Source of the DNA: Candidatus Melainabacteria bacterium
GTDB taxonomy: Bacteria; Cyanobacteriota; Vampirovibrionia; Obscuribacterales; Obscuribacteraceae
Reading direction: 5' to 3'
Length of the DNA stretch: 64,000 nucleotides
Assembly: GCA_003151275.1 (NCBI GenBank)
Contig: PLXC01000021.1
Coordinates: 124,001 to 188,000, forward strand
Of the stretch, positions 16,993-26,066 are shown one piece after another; positions within the stretch are counted from its first letter, which is position 1, and every line of letters begins with the position of its first letter. Under the pieces are notes generated by a model. It did not search any database, was not told the origin of the DNA, and saw only the letters and a list, made by a program, of their open reading frames with translations. The position numbers and the translations under genes are program-made.

Positions 16993-18909
16993 TTACTGAT
17001 GTGCAAGCGCAATATCAACAGACAACACTCCACCGGGGCCGTTAAAGGATACTTTCACCAAGCTGCTTGCGCTGGCAAGCTGCGAGTTCCCAGAGAAGTC
17101 AGATGGAATGATAACTGGCGTTGGATCGTCCCAACTCAACTGCATTCTTGTCGGTACCAAATCTTTGGATCCAGTTTCCGAAGGTGAGACATAGGCAGTT
17201 AGGTAGCGTTGCTCTTGTAATTCTTTTCTCGGCTCAATTTTCTTTTGTGAAAATACGAGACTAACTTTTTCAGTGCCTGGGTGTTCGTCGAACTTTAACC
17301 ATGTCTTACTTGGTAGTGGATAATCTTCACCCTTGGTCAGAAAGTTATTTGTACCTGTTTCAGCGGAAGGGAAAAGCGTCGCGCTCTTGCCTCTGCTGCT
17401 CTTGTTCATCACTACGTATGCGTATCCGTCAGTTTGTGGGATGATGTGGAATTTGATCGCATCACCTGATTTAAATGATGTTTTGTTATTACAGCGATAG
17501 ACTTTTCCATTTCTAGCTAGTTCGATCCAATACGAGATCCGCGCTGGATCTCCTGAAAAATCAGCAGTTCTGGTCCCGCCAGGTTGCTGACTGAAGGCGA
17601 TATTTTGACTATCTTGTTTTCCGAGTGCGTAGGCAACCTGCTGAGTCGCGGTCGCCATCCGATGCTGTTGCACAGTTGGGGCAGTGGTATCAGTTTTGGT
17701 TGGATCAAAACTCTTGGAGGTTGAAGTGGCATCAGCAACCTTGGGATCGGATGATGCAGGTTCGGTGCCGTCACCGTTATTAGTTGCCACGGCCGGTTGC
17801 GACTTATCTGTAGCAATAGCTACGGTTGTGAGAGGGGCAACGTTCTTATTGATCCATTTCTCGACAAAGCTAATGTCTTCATCACTAAATTGTCCTTCTT
17901 CGAAAATTAAGTGCTCCGCATTTTTGCTGAATACGAGCTGGCGCTTATCTGTTGTGAGATTGTCAAAAAGTTTCCATGTGCCGGCTGGCCGAACGAGTTT
18001 GTCGTTGGCACCTTGAATAAAGAGCACTGGAGCGGTTTTGATTTCTTTGGCGACTAAGAAATTCTTCTCCATGAATGATTGAAATTGCATCAATTCTTTC
18101 GGCGTCATGTTCATGCGACCCAGTTTGTCGTTAGACCATGTCTCTCTCAAGTCTTCCTTTTGAGTTGCTTTGCCGACAACATCAGTGCCAATGTTCATTG
18201 GTTTGTTGAAGCCATGGAAGAAGCCATGCAAACCTACTTTTAATTTTGTGTCTCCTGCACCAAACCGATCTCCAGATGGAACAGACGAAACTAAACCTGA
18301 TATGAGCTCCGGATACATAGCCGTGGCTCGTAAGGCGATTGCTCCGCCCATCGATTCCCCGAGAATCACAACTGGCTTGTTAGGATAGTTCTTCTTGATG
18401 GACTGGAGAATGATCTTTATATCTGCAAGAGCTCCTTCGAAGTCGATTCCAGTTCGGTAATCGTCCTTCCACTCTCCAAAGCCCCGCACATCCAGTGCAT
18501 AGGTCGGCACGCCAATCTTGGACATTTTTTTGCCGAAAGCTTCATATGTGCCTTTATGCAGTCCTAAACCGTGCACGCATAAGATCACCGCATCGACCGG
18601 TTGAGAACTGTCTACCCAGGAAACAAATGGAATCTTTTGTTGATCTTGCACTAAAGAGTCTTTGACAGTCCCTAATTTTGCCCCGCGAGGCAGGTCTTTA
18701 GGTCCTGGCGGCACCGCGCTGGCGTCAAATGGCACGGACTTTGCCCCTCCAGACGCTGCATTGGACACAGGCGCCGAAGCCTTCTTCACGCCGACCGGTG
18801 TTGCCTTTGGCGCCGATTGCCCGACGGCATTGGCAGCTCCAACTCCTTGCCCTAGATAGCTCAAACTCATGAATGCTAGGGTGATTCGACACATTGATTT
18901 GTTCAACAA
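16993..18909 (-). CDS. Secreted alpha/beta hydrolase (lysophospholipase-like) fused to DUF4384
   Basis: 638 residues from a TTG start with GAGG 8 bases upstream; ATG 18894 is an alternative. A signal-like N-terminus is followed by a Pro/Ala-rich linker. The hydrolase domain (about 90-365) has ILCVHGLGLHKGTYEAFG, the nucleophile elbow GESMGG (Ser186), an Asp in FIQGANDKLV and His in KNAEHLIFEEG, matching monoacylglycerol-lipase types. The C-terminus (about 450-590) is DUF4384 (VYRCNNKTSFKSGDAIKFHI, TDGYAYVVMN). DUF4384 is more often found attached to caspase-like domains. Here it is on the hydrolase, and the caspase is the next gene, which suggests a shared envelope complex. Confidence 0.85.
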   Translation of the reverse strand: MLNKSMCRITLAFMSLSYLGQGVGAANAVGQSAPKATPVGVKKASAPVSNAASGGAKSVPFDASAVPPGPKDLPRGAKLGTVKDSLVQDQQKIPFVSWVDSSQPVDAVILCVHGLGLHKGTYEAFGKKMSKIGVPTYALDVRGFGEWKDDYRTGIDFEGALADIKIILQSIKKNYPNKPVVILGESMGGAIALRATAMYPELISGLVSSVPSGDRFGAGDTKLKVGLHGFFHGFNKPMNIGTDVVGKATQKEDLRETWSNDKLGRMNMTPKELMQFQSFMEKNFLVAKEIKTAPVLFIQGANDKLVRPAGTWKLFDNLTTDKRQLVFSKNAEHLIFEEGQFSDEDISFVEKWINKNVAPLTTVAIATDKSQPAVATNNGDGTEPASSDPKVADATSTSKSFDPTKTDTTAPTVQQHRMATATQQVAYALGKQDSQNIAFSQQPGGTRTADFSGDPARISYWIELARNGKVYRCNNKTSFKSGDAIKFHIIPQTDGYAYVVMNKSSRGKSATLFPSAETGTNNFLTKGEDYPLPSKTWLKFDEHPGTEKVSLVFSQKKIEPRKELQEQRYLTAYVSPSETGSKDLVPTRMQLSWDDPTPVIIPSDFSGNSQLASASSLVKVSFNGPGGVLSVDIALAHQ

Positions 18910-19270
18910 AGCCCGGACCTCTTAAGACTGTGGTCATATTCTGTATATAGATTACTGGCTCCCGCTTCTAATTAGGGGCGGTTAGCGACCGAAGTTTACG
19001 TCATTAAGCGTTGCTCAGGAAAAGCCCAACCGCCGCCGCTTCTCCACATCAGTATACAAGAATTGCATCTGCTCCCTTTGGCAGCGCAGATCGTGACGCG
19101 GTAGCGAGTCAATATGCCACCAAATCAGGTGCCCTTATTCGGACTTCGGCTTTCTTCGCAGAAGCCTGGAGGATAGTTTCGCAGCTGCCAACTTTCGGGA
19201 ACCAAAGCCGAAAAACATCAGTCATATCCCGCATAGATACTCAATTTCGCGCTCTGATGTAGAGGTAGCC
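18910..19270. other. Intergenic, no gene recognised
   Basis: Divergent spacer between the hydrolase-DUF4384 gene and the PDZ gene. An 83-codon plus-strand ORF (19011-19262) has no recognisable domain, ribosome site or similarity, and I treat it as chance. Promoters for both flanking genes must lie here, but no convincing -35/-10 pair was found. Confidence 0.4.
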
Positions 19271-19642
19271 ATGAAAATTCTGATGGCCCTTTTGATGGTC
19301 ACTTTCCTTCATACATCCCCAGCTCAAGCTACGATGCTGACTGGCATTGTTCAATATCGTGATGTTGAGGGACGAATTGGCGTTCGCGTTAATCATTCTG
19401 GGCGCGTCTTTAAGGTTCATTCTAAATCGCCGGCCGATATAGTCGGTATTCGTCCGGGCGACGTCATTACCTCCGTCGATGGAATACGTTCAGGATTCGT
19501 TGGCAAGATTCATGGAACACCTGGCACTATCGTGAACTTAACCGTCAGACGCGATCATGAAGAGATGGCTTTCCAAGTTCCAAGAGTGGATTTTCAAGAA
19601 TTTCAACTGTTAGGCAGCGCACCATTATTGGTGCAGAAGTAG
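19271..19642 (+). CDS. Small secreted PDZ-domain protein
   Basis: 123 residues, ATG 19271 with AGAGG upstream. A signal peptide (MKILMALLMVTFLHTSPAQA) is followed by one PDZ domain (about 28-110): GRIGVRV, VHSKSPADIVGIRPGDVI, SVDGI, HGTPGTIVNLTVRR. This is the core seen in the PDZ domains of HtrA and C-terminal processing proteases, but no protease domain is present. It probably binds peptide C-termini in the envelope. Confidence 0.82.
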   Translation: MKILMALLMVTFLHTSPAQATMLTGIVQYRDVEGRIGVRVNHSGRVFKVHSKSPADIVGIRPGDVITSVDGIRSGFVGKIHGTPGTIVNLTVRRDHEEMAFQVPRVDFQEFQLLGSAPLLVQK

Positions 19643-19802
19643 TTGAGCCGCTTGAACCCGATTGGCTGGTCAACTGAGCAGTACCGAAGAGCGTTTTCCA
19701 TAAAGAGTCTTGGGAACTATTCAATAAAAGTTCCCGTCAGCAATCCAGCCTGTTTAAACCAGGCGTTTCAAAGCATCCTGCACAGCGAGCCAGGTGATTA
19801 CT

Positions 19803-20591
19803 ATGTTCAAAGATATTCTGTCCAAATTTGTCAGCAGCCACAAAGAGCAAGAGCCGCCCGCCAAGTCGGCAGAAACCCACAACAGCACGGGCGGGATTTT
19901 GAAAAACTCGCATCTTGCTGATCGTTTAGCCGCCAAGAATTATCGTAGCGCTACGAGCAATTATTTAAGTCGTAACGCCGCCAAGAACGATAATTTTGAG
20001 AATTTCCAGGATATGTTGAACCCCACCAGAGGTGTTTACTTATCGAAGCGATTTCCTGCTGAATCAGCCGAGCTAAATCACGCTGCGTTGCCAAACGAAT
20101 CGGCTCATCACCAGACTGCAATCGACATACCAATCCTGACACCAGAAGATGTAATTTTCCAGATCTTAGATCAGCTCGAGAACGTTGAGTTCGTTCATCT
20201 CTCTAGCAACGATTCGTTCATTTCCAAACAACATTCGCATGCCCTTCGCCTACGATGGGTGACAAAGTTAGCTAGCGACGACACTACATCAAGTAGTGTG
20301 CTGCGCAGACTTTGCGCCGAGGGAGATTGTCTCATCCGGCAAGTGATCGCGGAAAACCCAAATACTCCAATTGACGTTATCTGGAAGTTGACCAAAGATA
20401 GTGATGTTGATATTAGGTATGTGCTCGCTGAAAATCACAACATTGGCATCGAGGCCTTGGGGAGTCTGGCTGAGGATGAGAATCCATACGTGGCTTCCAG
20501 AGCACAGACAACTTTGAAGCGCATGCAAGGTGGACAGTTAGTCAATAACAATCGGTTCACTTCGAAATCTCGAAAGGCCGCTTTCAGTTGA
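19803..20591 (+). CDS. LRV (leucine-rich repeat variant)-like protein
   Basis: 262 residues from ATG 19803 (AGGTG upstream; a GTG at 19794 is in frame). The first 115 residues are polar and probably disordered. The C-terminal half carries repeats with LRRLCAEGDCLIRQVIAENP, TPIDVIWKLTKDSDVDIRYV and LAEDENPYVASRAQTTLKRM. That alternation of short helices, with R-x-x-(V/A)-A-x-N at each turn, marks LRV/HEAT-like solenoids. These are usually binding proteins; no partner is apparent. Confidence 0.7.
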   Translation: MFKDILSKFVSSHKEQEPPAKSAETHNSTGGILKNSHLADRLAAKNYRSATSNYLSRNAAKNDNFENFQDMLNPTRGVYLSKRFPAESAELNHAALPNESAHHQTAIDIPILTPEDVIFQILDQLENVEFVHLSSNDSFISKQHSHALRLRWVTKLASDDTTSSSVLRRLCAEGDCLIRQVIAENPNTPIDVIWKLTKDSDVDIRYVLAENHNIGIEALGSLAEDENPYVASRAQTTLKRMQGGQLVNNNRFTSKSRKAAFS

Positions 20592-21119
20592 AAAACTATG
20601 ATGCCTGGTTGTACTTCTTGTACTGAATATTCTGCAGTGTGATCGCCAGATTCGTTTTTGGTGTGCGTTCTTGAGTCAACCTCGCGTACGTTTGTTGGCG
20701 AACATATAAGAAGCCTATGGAAAGCCTATATATTGAATTCCCACTGTAGAGCTAGTCTAGCTGTGCTCTTACGGAGTTCGACTGAAACAGAGATTGACAA
20801 ACCAGAATGCTTAATTTCACGGCAATGCACGCCGGCAAGTTTGGCTGATTTGCGTCAATATAAGCTGCAACATCCTGTAATTACGGACCGGAAGATGGGT
20901 TGGAAAACTTTTTTGTGCGAGATCTTATTGGACTCACAGGTATGCAAATTTCCTTGAATATGTTGCCACTCACGATGATGGAATCCGTCGGATGCACCAA
21001 TAACCTGGCCGACATAATGGCATCAGGAATTGATTAATGCTCCTGCAAGCAATCTGTAAGAATTGACGAATATTGTGGAGTCAACTGGCTGTTTGGCTAG
21101 CTTTGATTAGTTTCCCTGA
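20592..21119. other. Gap without an intact gene; possible decayed sequence
   Basis: A 99-codon ORF (20658-20957) has no domain or start signal. Short stretches near 20955-21035 read like helical protein (NMLPLTMMESVGCTNNLADI) but are stopped. This may be the upstream part of the decayed LRR-type gene that follows. Confidence 0.35.
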
Positions 21120-21347
21120 CAGCCCGATTTACCACAACTTGATTCTTCAGACCTACTACGCGATAAAAATGTTGAACCTCGTGATATTACCAATCGTGCT
21201 ATACAACCGCTTAGCAAAATGAAATCACTGATTTTTTTGGATATACGAAATAATTCGCAAATCTCGCCATCAATGCTTGAGTATTTGGAAGAAACACTGA
21301 GCAGAAACAACACGGCTGTAAGAATAGATAAACCGATTCAACGGTGA
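21120..21347 (+). pseudogene. C-terminal remnant of a leucine-rich-repeat protein
   Basis: Open frame of 75 codons between an in-frame TGA (21117-21119) and TGA at 21345. It contains IQPLSKMKSLIFLDIRNN and ISPSMLEYLEETL, the LxxLxxLxFLDLxxN pattern of a ribonuclease-inhibitor-type LRR. It has no start codon near its beginning and only one clear repeat, so it is the tail of a decayed gene. It overlaps the end of convergent queF by 10 bases. Confidence 0.5.
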
Positions 21348-21760
21348 AATTCTGCTACCGGCCAGATTGATATGCCACCACGAGGGGTGAACTGCCCCTC
21401 AACTTTTATATAGGCCGGGTCCAGTAATTTAATCAAGTCGTTGGCGATGCGATTTACGCAAGACTCGTGAAATTCACCAAACTGGCGAAATCGACCAAGA
21501 TAAAGCTTGAGCGATTTGCTCTCCACTAGTCGTTCACGCGGAATGTAGTCGATGACAATGGTGGCGAAATCAGGTTGACCTGTAATCGGACACAAACTTG
21601 TGAACTCCGACGCTTCAATGTGCACTGTTCCGGCCACTTGATGCGGATTTTGTTGGCCATCAGAAAACGGGTTCGGCACGTGCTCAAGAACTTCTACCGA
21701 GGGATCGGTATATACGTATTCTGTTTTCTTCCCGAGGTGCTTTAATTCAGGTGCGGTCAC
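21338..21760 (-). CDS. queF: NADPH-dependent 7-cyano-7-deazaguanine reductase QueF
   Basis: 140 residues, the size of the short (YkvM/unimodular) QueF type. It carries the signature [14 protein letters not shown] with thioimide-forming Cys57 and acid Asp64, [13 protein letters not shown] for substrate binding, and FHESCVNRI. It reduces preQ0 to preQ1, the last free-base step before tRNA-guanine transglycosylase inserts the base at position 34 of tRNAs with GUN anticodons. It is third in the queC-queE-queF operon, 10 bp after queE. Confidence 0.95.
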   Translation of the reverse strand: MTAPELKHLGKKTEYVYTDPSVEVLEHVPNPFSDGQQNPHQVAGTVHIEASEFTSLCPITGQPDFATIVIDYIPRERLVESKSLKLYLGRFRQFGEFHESCVNRIANDLIKLLDPAYIKVEGQFTPRGGISIWPVAEFHR

Positions 21761-21770
21761 TTCATTCCCC

Positions 21771-22463
21771 TCAATCGATATTCAGTAGCTTATGACTTTG
21801 CAGGGTCAATCTATAGCCGAAGCGCATTGCCACATCAACGCAGACATTTTTGTTCCGTTCGTTCTGGGCAGCCTCACCGGCATCCAAAGGCATTACGTAG
21901 ATCTCACTACCCAATGGCGGTCGAGCTATTCGAGCTGGCACTTTTGCAGTCTGAGTGGATTGGTTTGGTAAACCATCGGTGGGATCGATATCATCAGAAC
22001 CGATCACATACTTAAATGTTGTGATTCTTGGCAGTAGTTTCTCGTGGATATAACTTGATTTCGGACTGCACACAATGTGCAAATTTGGATCAACAGGAAG
22101 ATCAACCCACAAAGTGCCATTGGTCTCGATTTGGACGCTAAGATTGCACTGTAGTAGACGCTCCACCAGTGGTGCAATGTTTTGGCGGAATGGTTCACCA
22201 CCAGTGATAACAACGAGGCTGCAATGTTTCGGTCTTTCGGCATCAATACGTTCAAATAATTCATCCAAACTTGGGTGCCATTGAGATGATTCGAAATCTG
22301 TATCACACCAAAAGCACTTCAAGTTGCAACCGGCCAACCTGACAAACAGAGCCGGTTTGCCTATAAAGGGTCCTTCACCTTGCAGTGTGTAAAAGACTGA
22401 CTGGACCCATAAGTTTTGTCCGTCATTCAGATCTTGTGGTCGAACGGGATTTTTACCGAGCAT
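21771..22463 (-). CDS. queE: 7-carboxy-7-deazaguanine synthase QueE (radical SAM)
   Basis: 230 residues from ATG 22463, which overlaps the end of queC by 11 bases; a longer frame to 22496 would extend deeper into queC. The radical-SAM cluster is CNLKCFWC (CxxxCxxC) after [24 protein letters not shown] provides the SAM-binding GGE. QueE rearranges 6-carboxy-tetrahydropterin to CDG, the substrate of QueC. Overlap with queC implies translational coupling. queD and folE are not in the window. Confidence 0.95.
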   Translation of the reverse strand: MLGKNPVRPQDLNDGQNLWVQSVFYTLQGEGPFIGKPALFVRLAGCNLKCFWCDTDFESSQWHPSLDELFERIDAERPKHCSLVVITGGEPFRQNIAPLVERLLQCNLSVQIETNGTLWVDLPVDPNLHIVCSPKSSYIHEKLLPRITTFKYVIGSDDIDPTDGLPNQSTQTAKVPARIARPPLGSEIYVMPLDAGEAAQNERNKNVCVDVAMRFGYRLTLQSHKLLNID

Positions 22464-23139
22464 CAAGTAGTCCCCGCGATAGCAGTGGATCATCAACGCC
22501 GGCGTCTGAGAATCCCTTTTGCCTCAGCAAACAAGAATGGCAGTGACCACATGGTGGCACGTCACCGTTGTAACAAGTAGTCGAGTGCGCCAATGCTTCC
22601 ATGCATCCTGCCAAAGTCTGGGCTAGTTCTACAGTCTTGCGCTTGGTCAAGTGAATCAACGGTGTCTTAATTGCAATACTTCGGTCCAATCCGCTCTTTA
22701 AGGCTTCCTCCATTTTTCGTATGAAGTCTAATCGGCAATCCGGATAGCCACCAAAATCTTCTTCGGACACGCCTACGATCATGTCGTCGCAGCCCGTAAC
22801 GTAAGCACGATTGGCGGCGACGCACAAGAACAGAATGTTCCGGCCCGGCACAAATGTTTTTTCCAATCCGCCAGGCAAATCGTTTGCTGATCCATAATTC
22901 TCGACTGATTGCTTATGGTCTGTCAGCGGGCTCAAACCGGCAAAGATCGAACCCATGTCGATTATTTCGTGTGGCACCTTTGCCAGTTTGGCGATGATTT
23001 TGGCGCTTTCGATTTCACGAATGTGTCGCTGATTGTAGTTGAAAGTTAGGGCCACGACCTCGTCGTAGTGCTTCTTTGCCCAATAGAGACACGTAGTGCT
23101 ATCTTGTCCGCCCGAAAGAATTGTTAGAGCTTTGACCAT
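22453..23139 (-). CDS. queC: 7-cyano-7-deazaguanine (preQ0) synthase QueC
   Basis: 228 residues. The PP-loop ATP-binding motif SGGQDSTTCL is near the start, FNYNQRH follows, and the C-terminal zinc site is STTCYNGDVPPCGHCHSCLLR. It converts CDG to preQ0 with ATP and ammonia. It is first gene of queC-queE-queF. The upstream 210 bp, shared with the divergent TPR-protease gene, shows no preQ1 riboswitch that I can recognise. Confidence 0.96.
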   Translation of the reverse strand: MVKALTILSGGQDSTTCLYWAKKHYDEVVALTFNYNQRHIREIESAKIIAKLAKVPHEIIDMGSIFAGLSPLTDHKQSVENYGSANDLPGGLEKTFVPGRNILFLCVAANRAYVTGCDDMIVGVSEEDFGGYPDCRLDFIRKMEEALKSGLDRSIAIKTPLIHLTKRKTVELAQTLAGCMEALAHSTTCYNGDVPPCGHCHSCLLRQKGFSDAGVDDPLLSRGLLDAR

Positions 23140-23249
23140 AGTCCACTGTCCTGAGAAGTGTACGGAGAAAACCTATGCATCCGCTGCTGTTTGATCGACT
23201 GAGCGGACCGACTTTGCCCGCTGCCCGACTTTGGAATTCAGCGACGTAG

Positions 23250-23255
23250 ATTATA
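23250..23255 (-). promoter_or_regulatory. Possible -10 of the queCEF promoter
   Basis: TATAAT on the minus strand about 110 bp upstream of queC, with no good -35 at 16-18 bp (GTGGCG-like at best). It could serve an extended or activated promoter; low confidence. Confidence 0.3.
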
Positions 23256-23353
23256 AACTGGCAACCGAAGTGAACGCCACGTTCTGTTATGCCCGCTATG
23301 ATGCGTCGCCACAAAAGCTTTACAATAAGACTTGAATCCGTGCAGGAGGAATA

Positions 23354-24814
23354 ATGGTCCGCAGCAAACTAGTTCTACTCGTAACTACCGGATTAGCCCT
23401 TACCCTTAATCTGTCCTTTGGATCGCACGCCATCTGCCAACCTGGTTTTCGCCCTGATAATCAGGCCATTCTTCTCTACAACGAGGGCGTAAAGCTGGTT
23501 AACGCCCATGACCTTGATAACGCCGCGTCCAAATTTAGAGAGGCAATTGCCATTTCGCCTAAATTTGCCGACGCACATAGCAATTTGGGCACAGCCTTAG
23601 TCCAATCCGGCAAATACGACGAAGCTATGGCAGAACTAGAAAAGGCGACACAACTGAAACCCACCTCCGCACCGGCTTGGGGCACACTGGCAACCTGCTA
23701 CCAATCATTAGGTCGCACAGAGGAAGCAGTGCAAGCGTTTAAAACATTCCTCCAACTCAGCCCAAACGCACCTGAAGCACCTCAAGTGCGCAGTGGCATT
23801 GCTATGTTGGAAAATGAGCTAAAGCGCACAGCTGGAGCAAAACCCGCCAGTGTCAATGCCAATGATTATTTCGATGATGCCACACAGAACGGGATTGCCC
23901 GTTGGCCTCAAACGAGAATGCCGATCACCATCTCCATCAAGCCCGACCCTACTGTGCCAGGATTTCGACAAGAGTACGTTGAAGTTCTGAAGCAGGCATT
24001 TTCAGACTGGGAGAAAGCATCACAAGGCGGGTTGAAATTTGAGTACACCAACAACGCGGCGGCTAAAATCAGTTGCACTTGGACCGACGACGTCAAACAA
24101 ATGATATCTTCTGCTGAAGGTGGTCATGCAATAGTTGTGCCGGATTCGAAAGGCATACTAAAAGTAAACATCATCCTCTTGTCAGTGCCACCACTTGGAA
24201 CCCAGAAGCTTTCGAACAACTACGCGCGCCGCATTGATTTGCATGAAATCGGGCATGCTCTCGGTATTTTGGGACACAGCAAATATCCAAACGACATCAT
24301 GTTTAGCACCGTATTGCCGGCCGACACACCTGCCGATCTTTCCGACCGCGACAAAAATACGTTGACGAAGATCTACACGGCCAGTGCTGACTTAGTGACA
24401 AGTCATCCATTGAACATGTCAAAAATGATTATGTCTGGCGATCCGAACAGCAATGTCAACCAACTCTTGAAATTAAATTCTGAGGCCGCTGAGGCGATGA
24501 AAGCAGGTCAGATAGCGACTGCAATCCGAAAACTCGAGGCGGCACAAAAGTTGGATCCGACGTCGGAGATTGTCAGCCAAAATTTAGGCAGCGCCTACGC
24601 AAATTCAGCAATGATGGCCGGAGCAGTTCGAAACTGGGCTGCAGCTGAGTCCTATTTCCTACGCGCCATACCGCTGTTAAATAAAAACCCCGACAAGACC
24701 AACTTAATTGCTGTTTTAAAGAGCTACTCGTTCGTCCTGAAAGCGACAGGCAGACAAGCCGATTCTCAGAAGATCGAAACGAGGCTGAAGAGCTTGACTG
24801 GAGCCGCCAAGTAA
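23354..24814 (+). CDS. Secreted TPR protein with matrixin-like zinc metalloprotease domain
   Basis: 486 residues, ATG 23354 behind AGGAGGA. Signal peptide (about 1-29), three TPRs (about 36-140), a metzincin-type domain (about 180-335), then further TPR-like helices. Zinc ligands are His297, His301 and His308 in HEIGHALGILGHS, with catalytic Glu298. This HExxHxxGxxGH spacing is one residue longer than in vertebrate matrixins but common in bacterial TPR-matrixins. A Met-turn (DIMFS) follows. Expected to be an exported endopeptidase; target unknown. Confidence 0.9.
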   Translation: MVRSKLVLLVTTGLALTLNLSFGSHAICQPGFRPDNQAILLYNEGVKLVNAHDLDNAASKFREAIAISPKFADAHSNLGTALVQSGKYDEAMAELEKATQLKPTSAPAWGTLATCYQSLGRTEEAVQAFKTFLQLSPNAPEAPQVRSGIAMLENELKRTAGAKPASVNANDYFDDATQNGIARWPQTRMPITISIKPDPTVPGFRQEYVEVLKQAFSDWEKASQGGLKFEYTNNAAAKISCTWTDDVKQMISSAEGGHAIVVPDSKGILKVNIILLSVPPLGTQKLSNNYARRIDLHEIGHALGILGHSKYPNDIMFSTVLPADTPADLSDRDKNTLTKIYTASADLVTSHPLNMSKMIMSGDPNSNVNQLLKLNSEAAEAMKAGQIATAIRKLEAAQKLDPTSEIVSQNLGSAYANSAMMAGAVRNWAAAESYFLRAIPLLNKNPDKTNLIAVLKSYSFVLKATGRQADSQKIETRLKSLTGAAK

Positions 24815-24972
24815 CCCCGCAGAAATTAAGGTTTGAAGCCAACTCCCGCTTACTGGCACGGAATCCGGGTTAACACAGATCCTCAAGGCAAGCGCCTTAG
24901 CGCTGATACTTGACAACTGCATTGTCAGCATGAGAGCGTGTTAACATGGGCTGTTGCTCTCCTGACACCGTC

Positions 24973-24997
24973 CAGCCAATCTTAAAAGGATTGGCTG
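24973..24997. repeat. Perfect 9-bp inverted repeat (hairpin)
   Basis: CAGCCAATC-TTAAAAG-GATTGGCTG lies between the TPR-protease gene and the next TPR gene. It has no T-run after it. It could weaken read-through or act in the leader of the 25045 gene. Confidence 0.5.
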
Positions 24998-25044
24998 ATG
25001 GCGATCGGAACCTCAGCTTCTCTAGCAGTAGTTAGGGTGTGTGA

Positions 25045-25896
25045 ATGAACGCAGAGGATCATGCCCGAATGGCTTATGAGCAAGCAATGGACTTGCTTAT
25101 GCGAGGGCGTTATCCCGAGGCACTTGTGTTTTTTAGCCAAGCTCTCCAGATGAAGCCCGACTTTGCCACTGTTTACTTCAACAGAGCATTCACCTACAAC
25201 TTGCTTGGTGAGCCAGAAAAGGCGATCCAGGATTACACCCAGGCGATTGCACTTGATGCCGAAAATGCTTGGGCTTACGTCTACAGAGCATATGCACATG
25301 GCGTCTTGGGCCGTCATGTTGATGTAGTCTACGACTGTAGTATGGCTATCGAGATAAATCCCAAACTGGCGCTTGCTTATACAGAGCGTGGTTACGCTTA
25401 CTTTCAACAAGGCTTGTTCAGAGAAGCAGCTGCTGATTTCGGCGAATACATTCACCTCACTCCTGGTGATTCAAGCGCTTATTTCTGTCGCGCAATCGCT
25501 TACAGTGAGCTGGAAATGCACGAACTGGCAATTGCTGACCTGAATAACGCGATTGAAGTCAATCCAAAAGACTGTGGAGCTTACTTTTGTAGAGGGATCT
25601 CGTATCACAATCTCAACAAATATCAGCAGGCCATCGAGGACTACACGAGAGCCCTTAACTTGAATCCAGATTGCAAGGAAGCATTCGAGAATCGGCAAAT
25701 CGCCTACTCTCAGCTAGCGACAGCACTGCACCAAATCATGGATTCCCCAAGTGTTAAGAAGGCTCGCACTCGCACTAAGGTGCAGGATCTGTTATGGAAG
25801 TTGGACGTGGCTATGCGCGAAAAGCAAGGGCTCAAGCACCCTGCCGATGAAGATGATCGAATGGATAACAAGCTTTTGCGCTCTCCTTCCAAATAG
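25045..25896 (+). CDS. TPR-repeat protein
   Basis: 283 residues made almost wholly of six or seven 34-residue TPRs from residue 8 to about 230, for example PEALVFFSQALQMKPDFATV and LNKYQQAIEDYTRALNLNPD, then a charged C-terminal helix. There is no signal peptide or membrane helix, so it is a cytosolic scaffold. AGGGTG precedes ATG 25045. Partner unknown. Confidence 0.85.
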   Translation: MNAEDHARMAYEQAMDLLMRGRYPEALVFFSQALQMKPDFATVYFNRAFTYNLLGEPEKAIQDYTQAIALDAENAWAYVYRAYAHGVLGRHVDVVYDCSMAIEINPKLALAYTERGYAYFQQGLFREAAADFGEYIHLTPGDSSAYFCRAIAYSELEMHELAIADLNNAIEVNPKDCGAYFCRGISYHNLNKYQQAIEDYTRALNLNPDCKEAFENRQIAYSQLATALHQIMDSPSVKKARTRTKVQDLLWKLDVAMREKQGLKHPADEDDRMDNKLLRSPSK

Positions 25897-25940
25897 ACAA
25901 ATTCACAACTCTCCATACGCGCAGGTTGATCAAAAAGAAC

Positions 25941-26066
25941 ATGGCAGATATGCTGTCCGAGTCTACGTCCGACTTCGAGCCAAGTCCAATTCCAACTCCA
26001 ATTCCAACTCCAAGTCCGATTTTGAGCCGAGTCAAGGTGAGTGACCAGTGGCAGATTTGGAAATAG
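25941..26066 (+). CDS. Possible 41-aa Pro/Thr-repeat peptide overlapping the next gene
   Basis: ATG 25941 to TAG 26064-26066 encodes MADMLSESTSDFEPS followed by alternating P-I-P-T-P units, ending inside the lipase maturation factor gene. The repeat comes from a CCAATT/CCAACT tandem array (about 25982-26019). The ribosome site is weak (AAAAAGAA). It might be a leader peptide coupled to the downstream gene, or chance. Confidence 0.3.
   Translation: MADMLSESTSDFEPSPIPTPIPTPSPILSRVKVSDQWQIWK

Noticed and set aside
19011..19262. 83-codon ORF before the PDZ gene
   Set aside because: No ribosome site, no recognisable domain, atypical composition.
20658..20957. 99-codon ORF in the gap after the LRV gene
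   Set aside because: No start signal and no protein-like pattern; treated as chance or as part of decayed sequence.
23140..23353. preQ1 riboswitch upstream of queC
   Set aside because: No match to the preQ1 class I core hairpin and A-rich tail could be found on the minus strand; other classes cannot be excluded by eye.
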